The notes under the pieces: model-generated
The model's input: only the letters and a program-made list of their open reading frames with translations
What the model was told of the DNA's origin: nothing
Databases searched by the model: none
Shown here: piece after piece, positions 1-9,105 of the stretch
Position numbering within the stretch: position 1 is the stretch's first letter
How the letters are laid out: every line of letters begins with the position of its first letter
Program-made: the position numbers and the translations under genes
Assembly: GCA_947069175.1 (NCBI GenBank)
Contig: CAMTDV010001633.1
Location: forward strand, 57,766,102 to 57,830,101
Direction: 5' to 3'
DNA from: Scalesia atractyloides
Taxonomy: Eukaryota; Streptophyta; Magnoliopsida; Asterales; Asteraceae
Length of the DNA stretch: 64,000 bases

Positions 1-382
1 TTGTTATGATTTATTACAATAAGACGTTAACATGAGTAATATTATTTGGGTTATTACAATATTTTAAAATCTAAAAGATCTGTTAAGTTTTAGGTTAACT
101 ACCTTTTAGCTTTTTTGATAATGCTATCTCAATGTCATGTTTGGCCTTGATCCGATGTATCAAGTGTCCCCAAGTCCACAGGCTTATAGTTGCGTGCATA
201 TTTTTTTGTCGCTTGATTAATTATGAACATCATACAAGAAAATTGAATTGATACACAGGATATGTTAATTTATATTTATACTATCTTAGAATTTCAAGTA
301 TTATAGAGGTTAAATAAATGTAATGTTATATATTTAATTATATTTTTTTTAAACTTATGTATTAGATGGGTTGTATAAATCT
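1..382. other. AT-rich intergenic DNA, no gene seen
   Basis: No coding frame with recognisable protein content. From about 350 the sequence starts to resemble the Helitron-like tail motif (CCATGTATTA/ACACGGGTTGAATG) that is duplicated just downstream. Confidence 0.5.
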
Positions 383-1793
383 ATGTATTACACGGGTTGA
401 ATGAAATATAAGTAATTTGTTAACATATACAGTCTTTAATATATATCTTTTGAAAAAGATTAACTCTAACGTGACAATTATAAATTTTGATATGATTAAA
501 TTATTTTGAAAATCATTTGGTTAATGATATCTAATTATATTTATAATATATATATATATATATTGAACGACAAAGAATCTCACATGTAAACCCATGTATT
601 ATACGGCTTGAATGAAATATATCTAATGTGTAAATATATTCAATTTTCAAGATATATCTTTTGAAAAAGATTAACTCTAACGTGACAATTATAAATTTTG
701 ATATGATTAATTTATTATGAAAATCATTTGGTTAATGATATCCAATTAAATTTATTATATATATAGAGAGAAGAAAGATCTGTTAGAAACCATCCTTTAT
801 TGCAAGAATTGTGAGAACCAATATGAACACAACCAAAAATACCTAAAAAAATCTAAAAAAAACACACAAATTTTTTTAATATTTTTTTTGAAAAAAGCGC
901 TATATTTCGTTACTAAAAAAACCAAAAAAAAATTCGAGTAACAGTTATCTATGCATATGTCCGTATGTATCATTTCTTTGACAAATTACGTAATACATTA
1001 CCAATGTTAGACAATTGCACTTTCATTTGCACTTCTATCCATAATAGACTACTTTTTACATTACCAATATTAGAAATGCACATGTGCATCTATATGTATG
1101 AACATGATATAACGTGCTTTCATACACTACTTTGAATACACTCCCTTTCATCTATCATACCATCCATAATACACTACCATTCTACTACCATCCATAATAC
1201 AATACCATTACATCCTACCATCCATAATAAAATACCATTACCAATATGTATAATATTTTCACTTTATGCACATGTACATCAACCACCTTCGTACCATCCA
1301 AACAACATATTACATCATAAAGTAACAAATATAATCAAACCATCAACCACAAGATATAACTAACCAAAAAACATGTATATGGGCCTACCTCATCATTCAA
1401 AATCACAAACTTTTTATATAAAAACATGTTATAACACGGTTATACATAATGATGCATATGTGCATTTTTAATATTTTTGGTGTAACAAGTAGTGTATTAC
1501 GTATGGTAGTGTAAATGAAAGTGCATTTGTCTACTACTGGTAATGTATTACGGAATTTGTCAAAAAAATGATACATATGCACATGTGCATCTATAATTGT
1601 TACTCAGAATTTTTTTTTACTAGTGAAATATAGCGGTTTAAAAAAAAAGTGTGTTTTTTTTAGATTTTTAGGTATTTTTTTGTGTTCACATTAGTTCTTG
1701 CAATAAAGGTAGTTCTCGCATTAACCCTACCCTATATATATAAATATACACACACACATTTGAACGGCAAAGAATCTCACGTGTAAACCCACT
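383..1793. repeat. Tandem duplication (~211 bp unit), second copy split by an insertion
   Basis: Unit 1 covers about 383-593 and unit 2 starts at about 594. Both share the ATGTATTA..ACGG.TTGAATGAAATAT start, the block AAAAAGATTAACTCTAACGT, a TA run, and an ending with AAAGAATCTCAC.TGTAAACCCA. In unit 2 the TA run is interrupted at about 764 and resumes at about 1734, and the ending reappears at 1762-1790. The motif CCGTGTATTA.ACGG resembles the terminal hairpin of plant Helitrons, so the unit may be a Helitron tail. Confidence 0.7.
765..1733. mobile_element. ~970-bp fold-back element inserted in a TA microsatellite
   Basis: The two ends are long imperfect inverted repeats. The left arm runs from about 775 to 1035 and holds TTATTGCAAGAATTGTGAGA, a poly-A stretch, and GTAATACATTACCAATGTT. 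The right arm runs from about 1495 to 1733 as the complement of these blocks in reverse order. The middle is AT-rich with repeated CCATCCATAATA-type phrases. TA runs flank both sides (754-764 and 1734-1742). No protein frame is present, so it is non-autonomous. TA-bounded elements of this kind are common in plants, but the superfamily cannot be assigned here. Confidence 0.75.
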
Positions 1794-2227
1794 GTCATGA
1801 AACTGTGATCCCCTGATGCGAACCAGATGAAATCTGTAACCCCCGCGTTTAGGTTCGAACCCATGATTAATGCCCCCAGTTCATCCATTCATCCAGATGT
1901 CCCTTGAAAACGCCCAAAGCGAGAATCAAACCTGTGTCTCCACTAGGAAGAGCAGACCTTTTCATATAACATCTCATGACATTAAATTTATTATATTAAC
2001 TATCCATAATAAGTAATAGATATCCCTAATTAAATGTATATTAAATATCTAAATGTACAATATTTTAATTTAATATCATTATTATTTTATCGGAAAGAGC
2101 CAAAAAACTAAAAACTTAGATAGTCTAGAATATTTATTGGAAAGAGCCAAAAAAACAAAAACTTAGATAGTCTAGAATTTTGTTACATGTTCTTTAAGAT
2201 TTTTATTTATTAAATAGTAACATTTAT
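1794..2227. other. Intergenic, no gene seen
   Basis: A moderately GC-rich patch at about 1795-1965 contains the palindromic phrase GGTTCGAACCC (about 1851), similar to a tRNA B box, but no A box or target duplication is visible, so a SINE cannot be claimed. The remainder is AT-rich. At about 2093-2180 the phrase GGAAAGAGCCAAAAAA..AAACTTAGATAGTCTAGAAT occurs twice. Confidence 0.4.
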
Positions 2228-2257
2228 ATATATTATTATTATTATTATATTATTAGA

Positions 2258-2778
2258 GGAATTGGCCTATAATAATCTCACCTAGACCTTATTGGCCATT
2301 AATAATTCCACCTCAGAATATTCCCACCATCAGTCCTACCTTTCACCTAGTTTTCCTACAATGGTCCCCTATTAAAAAAACTTAACGGAGTTAAGCTTTT
2401 TTCCAAATTACAAACAGATTTTTTTGAGCTTTTGATCAGAAGGATGATACTAGTCCATTGATGTAAAACTTACTTCAAAAAGTGACTTGATTTTGGTTAA
2501 TTGGACTTAAACACCCGAATTAAAGCATCATTTTCATTATTTGGAGCACCGTTTCGATGCAAGTTTTACATTAATGGACTCGCATCGTCGTTCTAATCAA
2601 AAGCCCTAAAAAATTTGTTTGTAATTTAGGAAAAAGTTTAACTCTGTTAAGTTTTTTTATAAACAGGGGACCATTGTAGGAAAAATAGGTGAAAGGTGAG
2701 ACTGGTGGGGGGAATATTCTGAGGTGGAATTATTAATGGCTCGTAAGGTCTAGATAAGATTATTATAGGCCAATTTCC
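2258..2778. mobile_element. 521-bp fold-back MITE with ~220-bp arms
   Basis: The left end reads GGAATTGGCCTATAATAATC and the right end is its complement, ending GGCCAATTTCC. The arms (about 2258-2480 and 2555-2778) pair almost throughout, including the complement pairs CAATGGTCCCC/GGGGACCATTG and CCACCTCAGAATATTCC/GGAATATTCTGAGGTGG. It sits between two ATT microsatellites (2228-2257 and 2779-2832), which hides any target duplication. The long inverted ends suit a MULE-type or fold-back MITE. It has no coding capacity. Confidence 0.85.
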
Positions 2779-2792
2779 ATTATTATTATTAA

Positions 2793-2832
<40 letters not shown>
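2779..2832. repeat. ATT microsatellite
   Basis: An almost pure (ATT)n tract immediately right of the fold-back MITE. A matching shorter tract lies on its left at 2228-2257. An apparent poly-asparagine frame on the minus strand is a by-product of this tract. Confidence 0.85.
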
Positions 2833-2834
<2 letters not shown>

Positions 2835-4068
2835 ATCATTCTATATATAGTATTAATCCATAATATATGAAGAAATAGTAAACTTTATATGACTTCTACA
2901 TATATGGTCTATTAGATTTCTTATCTTGCACTTTTTGACTCTAAAGTTTTTCAACAGTTGGGAGCTTGAATGTCCATTAGTTTTTTTTCTTTTTTGTTTT
3001 TTTGCTTTTTTAGTTTTTTCTTAAACTATACACATTTGATTTTTATTTTGTTATATACATGTTAAATAAAAGTATTTATTTTTTCATGAATGATTTACAA
3101 CTTTTCTCAGTTGATACAAAATTTGTTATTATCATATATATATATATATATATTAGTAAAATTGTTGGTCCATAAGAACGATTTAACCACCAACAAAAGC
3201 ATGCCACAACCAAGAATATTTGTTTTTATGGTTCTCTTCAAGTATCACAATAAAGTTTTTTTTTGTGTAAGCTATAGCTAAAGCTATACTAGGTACCGGA
3301 ATCGTAGCGATAGTGTAACTAACCAAACCGACACCAACCGAAAGCTCGCAGCGGAGCACGGAGACTTCTACTAGTTCATACTAAATTACATCATAGAAAC
3401 TACAGGAAAATTTTTGTCATTTAGTACATAACTTTCTTTTGAACCCCATCATCTTTAATTAATATAGTATTTGACCCTCTCAACTTTAATAAATTGTTTT
3501 TCCTTTCTTTTATCAATTTACACTAACCATGAAACTCAATAAAGTTAATTGCACCTTAGCACCTCAATCAATTTTTTCTATACTTTAAATTATTTTTACG
3601 TAGTGTTTTTGTACCTGTACCATATTAATACAGTAATGAAGTGAATCAATACCAACCAAATTATCGTCTTAGCGTGCGTGCAAAAAAATACTATTTTATT
3701 TAATTATTAATAAAAAATGGTTTATTTTTCCTTTTCAAAACTTATAGTATTTCAAATATATCGTTTTGATTTGAAAATTCTATGAAAACATGGTTTTATT
3801 TTTTTATTTTATTAAAGAACGTATTATAGTATTTCAAATATATCGTTGTGATGTGTGTATTTTTATGTACATTTCGATAAAAGATTTGTTCAAAATCGAA
3901 TGCGTCAAGTATAATTGATTTTTTTTCCTTTCTCGTGACAATCCTAACTGATATCATCCGAACATTGGTACTGCATTACGATATTATTCCGTTAAAAACG
4001 ATTTGTTCGTAATACAGTTTTTTCTGATATCATAGATAATGTACTTATGTAAGGATGCTAATATTCTC
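2833..4068. other. AT-rich intergenic DNA
   Basis: No gene. A short TA microsatellite lies at about 3133-3152. Decayed repeat phrases such as GGTACCGGAATCG and CCAAACCGACACCAACCG (about 3290-3340) recur elsewhere in the window (about 9570, 11900, 25630), which suggests old copies of one repeat family. Confidence 0.4.
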
Positions 4069-4107
4069 GCGATTTAATGCGCTGCAACGCGCGTGGTTTA
4101 TTACTAG
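4069..4107 (+). mobile_element. Helitron-like 3' terminus
   Basis: A GC-rich short hairpin (GCGCTGCAACGCGC, about 4079-4093) followed after about 11 bases by CTAG at 4104-4107 and then T. This is the layout of Helitron 3' ends. A similar arrangement occurs at 10855-10884. The 5' end (TC start) was not located, so only the terminus is claimed. Confidence 0.4.
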
Positions 4108-4231
4108 TTATATATAATAATACAACTTGTTAGCTAAAGTTATTTTTATTTTATTTGACTTTGGCCACAACATGTATTTGTTTCGTCTTCATATGCTTTT
4201 TAGTTTGATAGGATATAGACATAGTAACTAC

Positions 4232-4419
4232 TGAAAGTGTTCATAGTTTGTAATTCTCTGTGTCCTTCTATTATGATGTGAAAACCCTTTAAACAGGGGA
4301 GAGATACAAAGATTAGCCCTATCTCTAATAAGGAATTACAATCCCATAATTAATACAAATACATCAATACTATAAATAAATATAGACACCATAATTATAG
4401 ACATAATTATCGGCTAAGA
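4232..4419 (-). repeat. 3' LTR of the minus-strand Copia element
   Basis: 188 bp, starting TGAAAGTGTTCATAG on the plus strand and ending CGGCTAAGA. It is about 98 percent identical to the LTR at 8916-9100. It is the 3' LTR because the polypurine tract lies directly against it on the internal side. Confidence 0.93.
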
Positions 4420-4430
4420 CTCCCCCGCAG
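4420..4430 (-). other. Polypurine tract
   Basis: On the minus strand CTGCGGGGGAG directly precedes the 3' LTR. This is the expected site for plus-strand DNA priming in reverse transcription. Confidence 0.75.
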
Positions 4431-6033
4431 TCTGAGCGGGCGTAGGACAAACGCTCAGGCTGGAACGAAAAGACTGGAACAGCTGACGAGGAAGTCCCTT
4501 TGTGAAGATGTCGGCATACTGGAGAGAAGTTGGGACATGAAGAACCCGAATGTGTCCAACTCGAACCTTTTCCCTGACAAAGTGAATATCGAGCTCAATG
4601 TGTTTCGTTCTTTGATGCTGGACCGGATTATCTGATAAATACACTGCAGAGACATTGTCACAGTATACAACCGAAGCACTACGTAAAAAGGCAAATGTAA
4701 TTCCAAAGCAGGTTACGAATCCAAGTGGCTTTGGCTACTACATTTTCTATGCCTCGATATTCCGCCTCAGCACTAGATCTTGATACAGTAGGCTGGCGCT
4801 TGGAGGACCAAGAAATCAAATTATCCTCAAGAAAAACACAGTAACCACTGGTGGACCGATGGGAGTCAGGACATCCCCCCAATCGGCATCAGAATATGCT
4901 ACCAACGAATGATTATTAGAGCGGATGATACGAATACCATAATCGAGAGTGCCCTGTATGTACCTTAAGATACGCTTTACGAAGGTAAAATGAGGGTCGT
5001 GTGGTTCGTGCATAAAGAGACAGACCTGTTGCACGGCATAACTAATGTCCAGTCGAGTAAAAGTAAGATATTGTAATGCTCCTGCCAAACTTCGGTACAA
5101 CGTTGGATCATGAAACAAAGGGCCATCTGTGGCACTCAACTTAGATGATAAATCAACCGGAGTGCTGCAAGGTTTGCACGCGTCCATGGACGCACGGGAA
5201 ATAATATCCTTGGCATATATATATTGATCCAAGAATAAGCCACGATCACTGCGTGTTACTTTAATACCCAGAAAATGATGTAGAGGACCTAAATCTATCA
5301 TGGCAAACTCTCGAGAGAGTGTGTTGATAATGTCCTGTAATAGCTCATTTGAAGAAGCCGTTAAAATAATATCATCTACGTACAGCAATAGATACGCGGT
5401 TTGAGAACCTCGTGTGTATATGAACAATGAATTGTCACACTTGCTGCCACGAAAACCATGAGACAGAATATAAGTAGCAAAGCGGGTATACCACGCATGT
5501 GGTGCCTATTTCAGAACATAAAGAGACTTCTTTAACCTGCAAACAAAGTTAGGATATCTATGATCCACAAATCCTGGTGGCTGATGCATAAAAACAGTTT
5601 CATTAAGATGATCGTGTAAAAAGGCATTCTTGACATCCAACTGATGGATGGGCCAAGAACGGGAAACTGCAATGGATAAGACGCTTCGGATAGTAGCCGG
5701 TTTAACAACTGGACTAAAGGTGTCCTCACAATCCACCCCAACAGTTTGTGATTTACCATTAACGACTAACCGTGCCTTATAACGTTCTAAAGAACCAGCT
5801 GACTTAAATTTATGGCCAAATAGCCACATGCATCGAATAACAGGTCTGTCAATAGGTCTAGGTACGAGTTCCCAAGTTTCATTCTGATGTAAAGCACTAA
5901 AATCGGCTTGCATGGCGTTTAACCAATGAGGGTCGGTAAAGGCATGGTTGTACGATTTTGGGATTGGTGATATGGTGGTGGAGAAGAGGGTTGTTTTGGC
6001 TTTAGACCTGGTCGTCATGGGATGTGTGTTCAC
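4423..6033 (-). pseudogene. Copia reverse transcriptase and RNase H (broken)
   Basis: This is the C-terminal half of the Copia polyprotein. The reverse transcriptase begins around 5950 (WLNAMQADF, then KARLVV) and carries the catalytic YVDD at 5382-5371. RNase H follows with SDADWG, the SSAEAEYR motif and the terminal ADIFTKGLP. Breaks visible: an amber codon at 5508-5506 where the family has glutamine in the LKQAPHAW block (a single C-to-T change), a frameshift in a run of Cs near 4873-4880 within the first RNase H aspartate block, and another near 4700. The domains are otherwise well preserved, which fits recent inactivation. Confidence 0.9.
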
Positions 6034-7560
6034 ATGAGGTGCAGCCGAGGGTCTGGGTATGGTTTGGGCAGGTTGCGTGTGAGGTGGGGCAGGTGGGTCA
6101 GAAGTCTGCTGGGTCGGGATAGTATGTGAGGGCTGCTGGGGCTGCTGTGAAGCTGCCCGGTTGTGCAGAAGGTGGGCTGTTTGGGTCTTCTGATTTCGGG
6201 CAGCAGTGCTGGGTTTAGGACGGCGGGTATAGTGCTGAGGATAAGGTGATGTGAAGTGTAATGATGGTTGCGGGATGGTGGGAATGGGTGTAGAAAAGGA
6301 GAAACCGTGAGGAATATCATCAAGAAAGTTATAGGAAAAAGTAGGGGTAGGAATGATGTATGGAAAAGTATGTTCGTCAAAAGTTACATGACGGGATATG
6401 GAGACCTTCCCGATTGTGGGGTTGAAGCACCGGTACCCTCGGAAATCGGGAGGATAACCGAGGAATATGCACCGAACGGAGCGTGGGTGAAGCTAATGTG
6501 GTTGGGTGGCGGAGGTGTTTGGGTAGCACGCGCACCCGAACACACGAAGATGATCGCAAGTCTGGTGTCGTAGGTATAGTGCGAAGGTAGGTGTGAAGTA
6601 GTTTAGGCGTTTTGTGGGTAAAATGTTGTGCAAGTAAGTGGCGGTGTGGAGAGCTTTGACCCAAAAAATAGGAGGTAGGTGGGCATGGATGAGGAGGGAA
6701 CGGATGATGTCGTTGAGACGGTGGATCATGCGTTCGGCACGCCCGTTTTGAGATGACGTTTGAGGGCACGCAAAGCGAAACAAAAGTCCATGTTGATGGG
6801 CAAATTGTTTGAATGCGTTATTGTCGAATTCGCCCCCTAGGTCACATTGAAAAGTTTTGATATTTCTATTGAATTGGGTGGCATTGAGCTTATGAAATTT
6901 AGCAAATGTAGGAAAAGTTTCGGATTTGTATTTAAGTGGGTAGACCCAAATAAAGTTTGAAAAATTGTCAACTAGAACCATATAATATTTATATACGGTT
7001 TTACTGGTTATGGGAGATGTCCACAAGTCACAATGTATAATATCAAAGGGTGCAAATGTAAACGAAGAAGATTCAAAGAACGGTAAACGTTTACTATTAG
7101 CAAGTTGACAAGAATGACAAAAATTAGGAACTTTATTATGGGTACATGAAAAACCAAAACGTCTGCTAAGTACATCTAAAACTTGAGTCCCTGGATGTCC
7201 AAGGCGATCATGCCAAGGCAAAGTTGAAGATGCGAGAAAACAGGCTTGCGGTGGTAGTGTTGGTGGAGTGATGGGATAGAGGTTGCCGGTGCTATTGTGG
7301 CGGGAAAGCAGACGCCCCGTTGTGAGATCCTTCAAGGAAAAACTAAAAGGATCAAATTCAATTGATACATGGTTATCACGGGTGAAATGGCGAACTGAAA
7401 CGAGGGATTTAATGATTTTTGGGGTATAAAGGATGTTTGGTAAAATGTATGTTCGGTTGTAAATAGGAAGGTTGCCAATACCGGATCCCTCAATAGGTAT
7501 AAGTTCGCCATTGCCAACCATTAATTTAGTATTTACATTAGAATTTAAATTAGGAACCAT
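6034..7560 (-). pseudogene. Copia integrase (broken)
   Basis: It contains the HHCC zinc-binding domain (WHDRLGHPG followed by FCHSCQ) and the DDE catalytic core, with aspartates in HCDLWTSP and CDLGGEFD and the glutamate in QNGRAERM. The uninterrupted part ends at 6493, and the linker toward RT (6034-6492) continues in another frame after a frameshift near 6500. The linker is proline, threonine and serine rich, as is usual between Copia integrase and RT. An ochre codon at 7572-7570 separates it from the protease, which is in the same frame. Confidence 0.9.
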
Positions 7561-7569
7561 ACCTCGATT

Positions 7570-7827
7570 TTATATGACATGTTGTTCTGCTCCAGTGTCC
7601 ATCACAGCATTCGGATCCTGATATTGTAACTGCATTGTTTGGATGGCTGCACTGAGATCTGAAGGGCTGAGAGCATCGAAACCCGAAGTTGAATACCCAT
7701 ATGGGGGTGGGGCCGGATGTGGCTGACCCGCAAAATTTACTGACGGATGCTGTGGGGTCGGGTTGGGGCTGGGTTTCCATGTATTTTGAGTGGGGTATGG
7801 ACACGGGGGGTGGACCACCACGCGCAC
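7570..7827 (-). pseudogene. Copia aspartic protease region (broken)
   Basis: It holds the active-site sequence MDTGAEQHVI, with the DTG triplet at 7599-7591, preceded by a glutamine and proline rich linker. The frame is shared with the integrase but is closed by an ochre codon five residues after DTGAE. A frameshift separates it from gag upstream. In the intact family this enzyme releases the Gag and Pol proteins. Confidence 0.8.
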
Positions 7828-7858
7828 TGTGGGAATTGTTGCTGCTGTCCCGTGTAGT

Positions 7859-8709
7859 TTAGAAAATTCTAGGGTGTTGGAGGTGGTTGACCCTTGTTTC
7901 CTCTTCCTCCGCGTCGACGGTAGCCCTGACCGCGTCCGCGGCCTCTGCCCCTGTACGAGGAAGGTTGCTGCTGCTGTTGATTATTATCTGAAGGGTGAGC
8001 AGGTTGTTGCTGATTAGTGGTTTGGTTTGTAGGGGCGGTGTGTACAGGACCGAAGAGGATTGTTGTTTCCGAGCCTCTAAACTGATAACCTCATCATTAA
8101 GCATAGTACGGGTCGTGTCCCAGTCAGCCTGCTGTGAATGAATGAGTTGGGCAGTGGTGTCAAATTTGGCTGAAAGACCTCTGACCAACTGCAGTACCAT
8201 TCGGCTTCCACTAATGGGTTGATCGACATCCGAGAGTTGGTTTGTAAGTTCTTTCAACTGTTGGCAATAATCATCGACTGAGGCACATGAAGCGAGTGTA
8301 AGGTTAACGAAATGAGTCTCCAGAGCCGCTGCCTTGGCTTGCTTGTTGCCCAAGAATTTTTTCTGAAGTTGAAGCCAAGTGGTTCGAGCCGAAGCGGTGG
8401 TATCAAGAACGGTGCCCAGAAAGTCATCGGATATCATGCTATAGATCCATTGGGAGACCAAAGCATCGATTTCTTTCCAGGTTTCATAATTAGGATCAGT
8501 TTCTGTTGGTTTATGGTGTCATCGAGATGGTCTAGGACTTTGTAAGCGATGGCATGAAAGGTGAATAGCTTGACCCATGAGGAATATGTTACTTTGGTGC
8601 CATCAAGGGTCCGAATCTTGGACTGAACGTTGGTTACAGTGTATGCAGGGTGAAGATGGGTGACTGCGGGTTTGTCGGGCTAAGTAGGGCCGTCGTCTGA
8701 CTTTGTCAT
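7859..8709 (-). pseudogene. Copia Gag (broken)
   Basis: The likely start is the ATG at 8709-8707, soon after the primer site. It is followed by an amber codon at 8682-8680 (tenth codon). The block TVTNVQSKIRTLDGTKV..WVKLFTFHA is readable, then a frameshift near 8460-8490 moves to the frame that carries the UBN2-type Gag domain (LQLQKKFLGNKQAKA, VDDYCQQLKELTNQL, LVRGLSAKFD). The C-terminus has an arginine and glycine rich stretch near 7900-7960, and no CCHC knuckle is visible. Gag would form the cytoplasmic particle. Confidence 0.85.
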
Positions 8710-8903
8710 GATGGCGGCAGCAGAGTATTAATCAAGAAAACAGAAAAGATGTGGGACAGCAGGTTTGTATTGGAAACAAGAAAGAAAAAGGTTAAGGGCC
8801 GGCTGCAGGGTGTTTAGAAGAACAACCGGCTGCAGGATCTGTTAAACGAAAAAGAAAGAAAAAAATAGAAGGGAAGGGAGGGATAGGGATAATCAGAACC
8901 GAG

Positions 8904-8915
8904 GCTCTGATACCA
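8904..8915 (-). other. Primer-binding site (initiator tRNA-Met)
   Basis: On the minus strand the bases right after the 5' LTR are TGGTATCAGAGC, complementary to the 3' end of plant initiator tRNA-Met, the usual Copia primer. Confidence 0.9.
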
Positions 8916-9100
8916 TGAAAGTGTTCATAGTTTGTAATTCTCTGTGTCTTCTATTATGATGTGAAAACCTTTAAATAAGGAGAGATACAAAGATTAGCCC
9001 TATCTCTAATAAGGAATTACAATCCCATAATTAATACAAATACATCAATACTATAAATAAATATAGACACCATAATTATAGATATAATTATCGGCTAAGA
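8916..9100 (-). repeat. 5' LTR of the minus-strand Copia element
   Basis: 185 bp, the partner of 4232-4419. The phrase ACTATAAATAAATATAG (about 9050-9066) is AT-rich and readable as a TATA box on either strand. The LTR is followed by the target duplication ACTAC. Confidence 0.92.
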
Positions 9101-9105
9101 ACTAC

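Larger units (their letters stand above)
4232..9100 (-). mobile_element. Complete Ty1/Copia retrotransposon, coding-dead
   Basis: Two near-identical LTRs (4232-4419 and 8916-9100) are flanked by the 5-bp target duplication ACTAC (4227-4231 and 9101-9105). Reading on the minus strand, the order is 5' LTR, primer-binding site, gag, protease, integrase, reverse transcriptase, RNase H, polypurine tract, 3' LTR, which is the Copia order. The total length of 4,869 bp is typical. The LTRs differ by about three substitutions and three one-base gaps, so the insertion is young. Even so, the internal reading frame has nonsense codons and frameshifts in gag, protease, RT and RNase H, so it cannot move on its own. 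Confidence 0.95.

Noticed and set aside
1795..1970. tRNA-related SINE around GGTTCGAACCC
   Set aside because: There is no A box at the right distance, no poly-A or microsatellite tail, and no target duplication.
2647..2835. Poly-asparagine frame on the minus strand
   Set aside because: It is a translation of the ATT microsatellite and the MITE arm.
6268..6573. Plus-strand frame of 101 codons
   Set aside because: It is antisense to the integrase-RT linker of the minus-strand Copia element, whose reading is clear.
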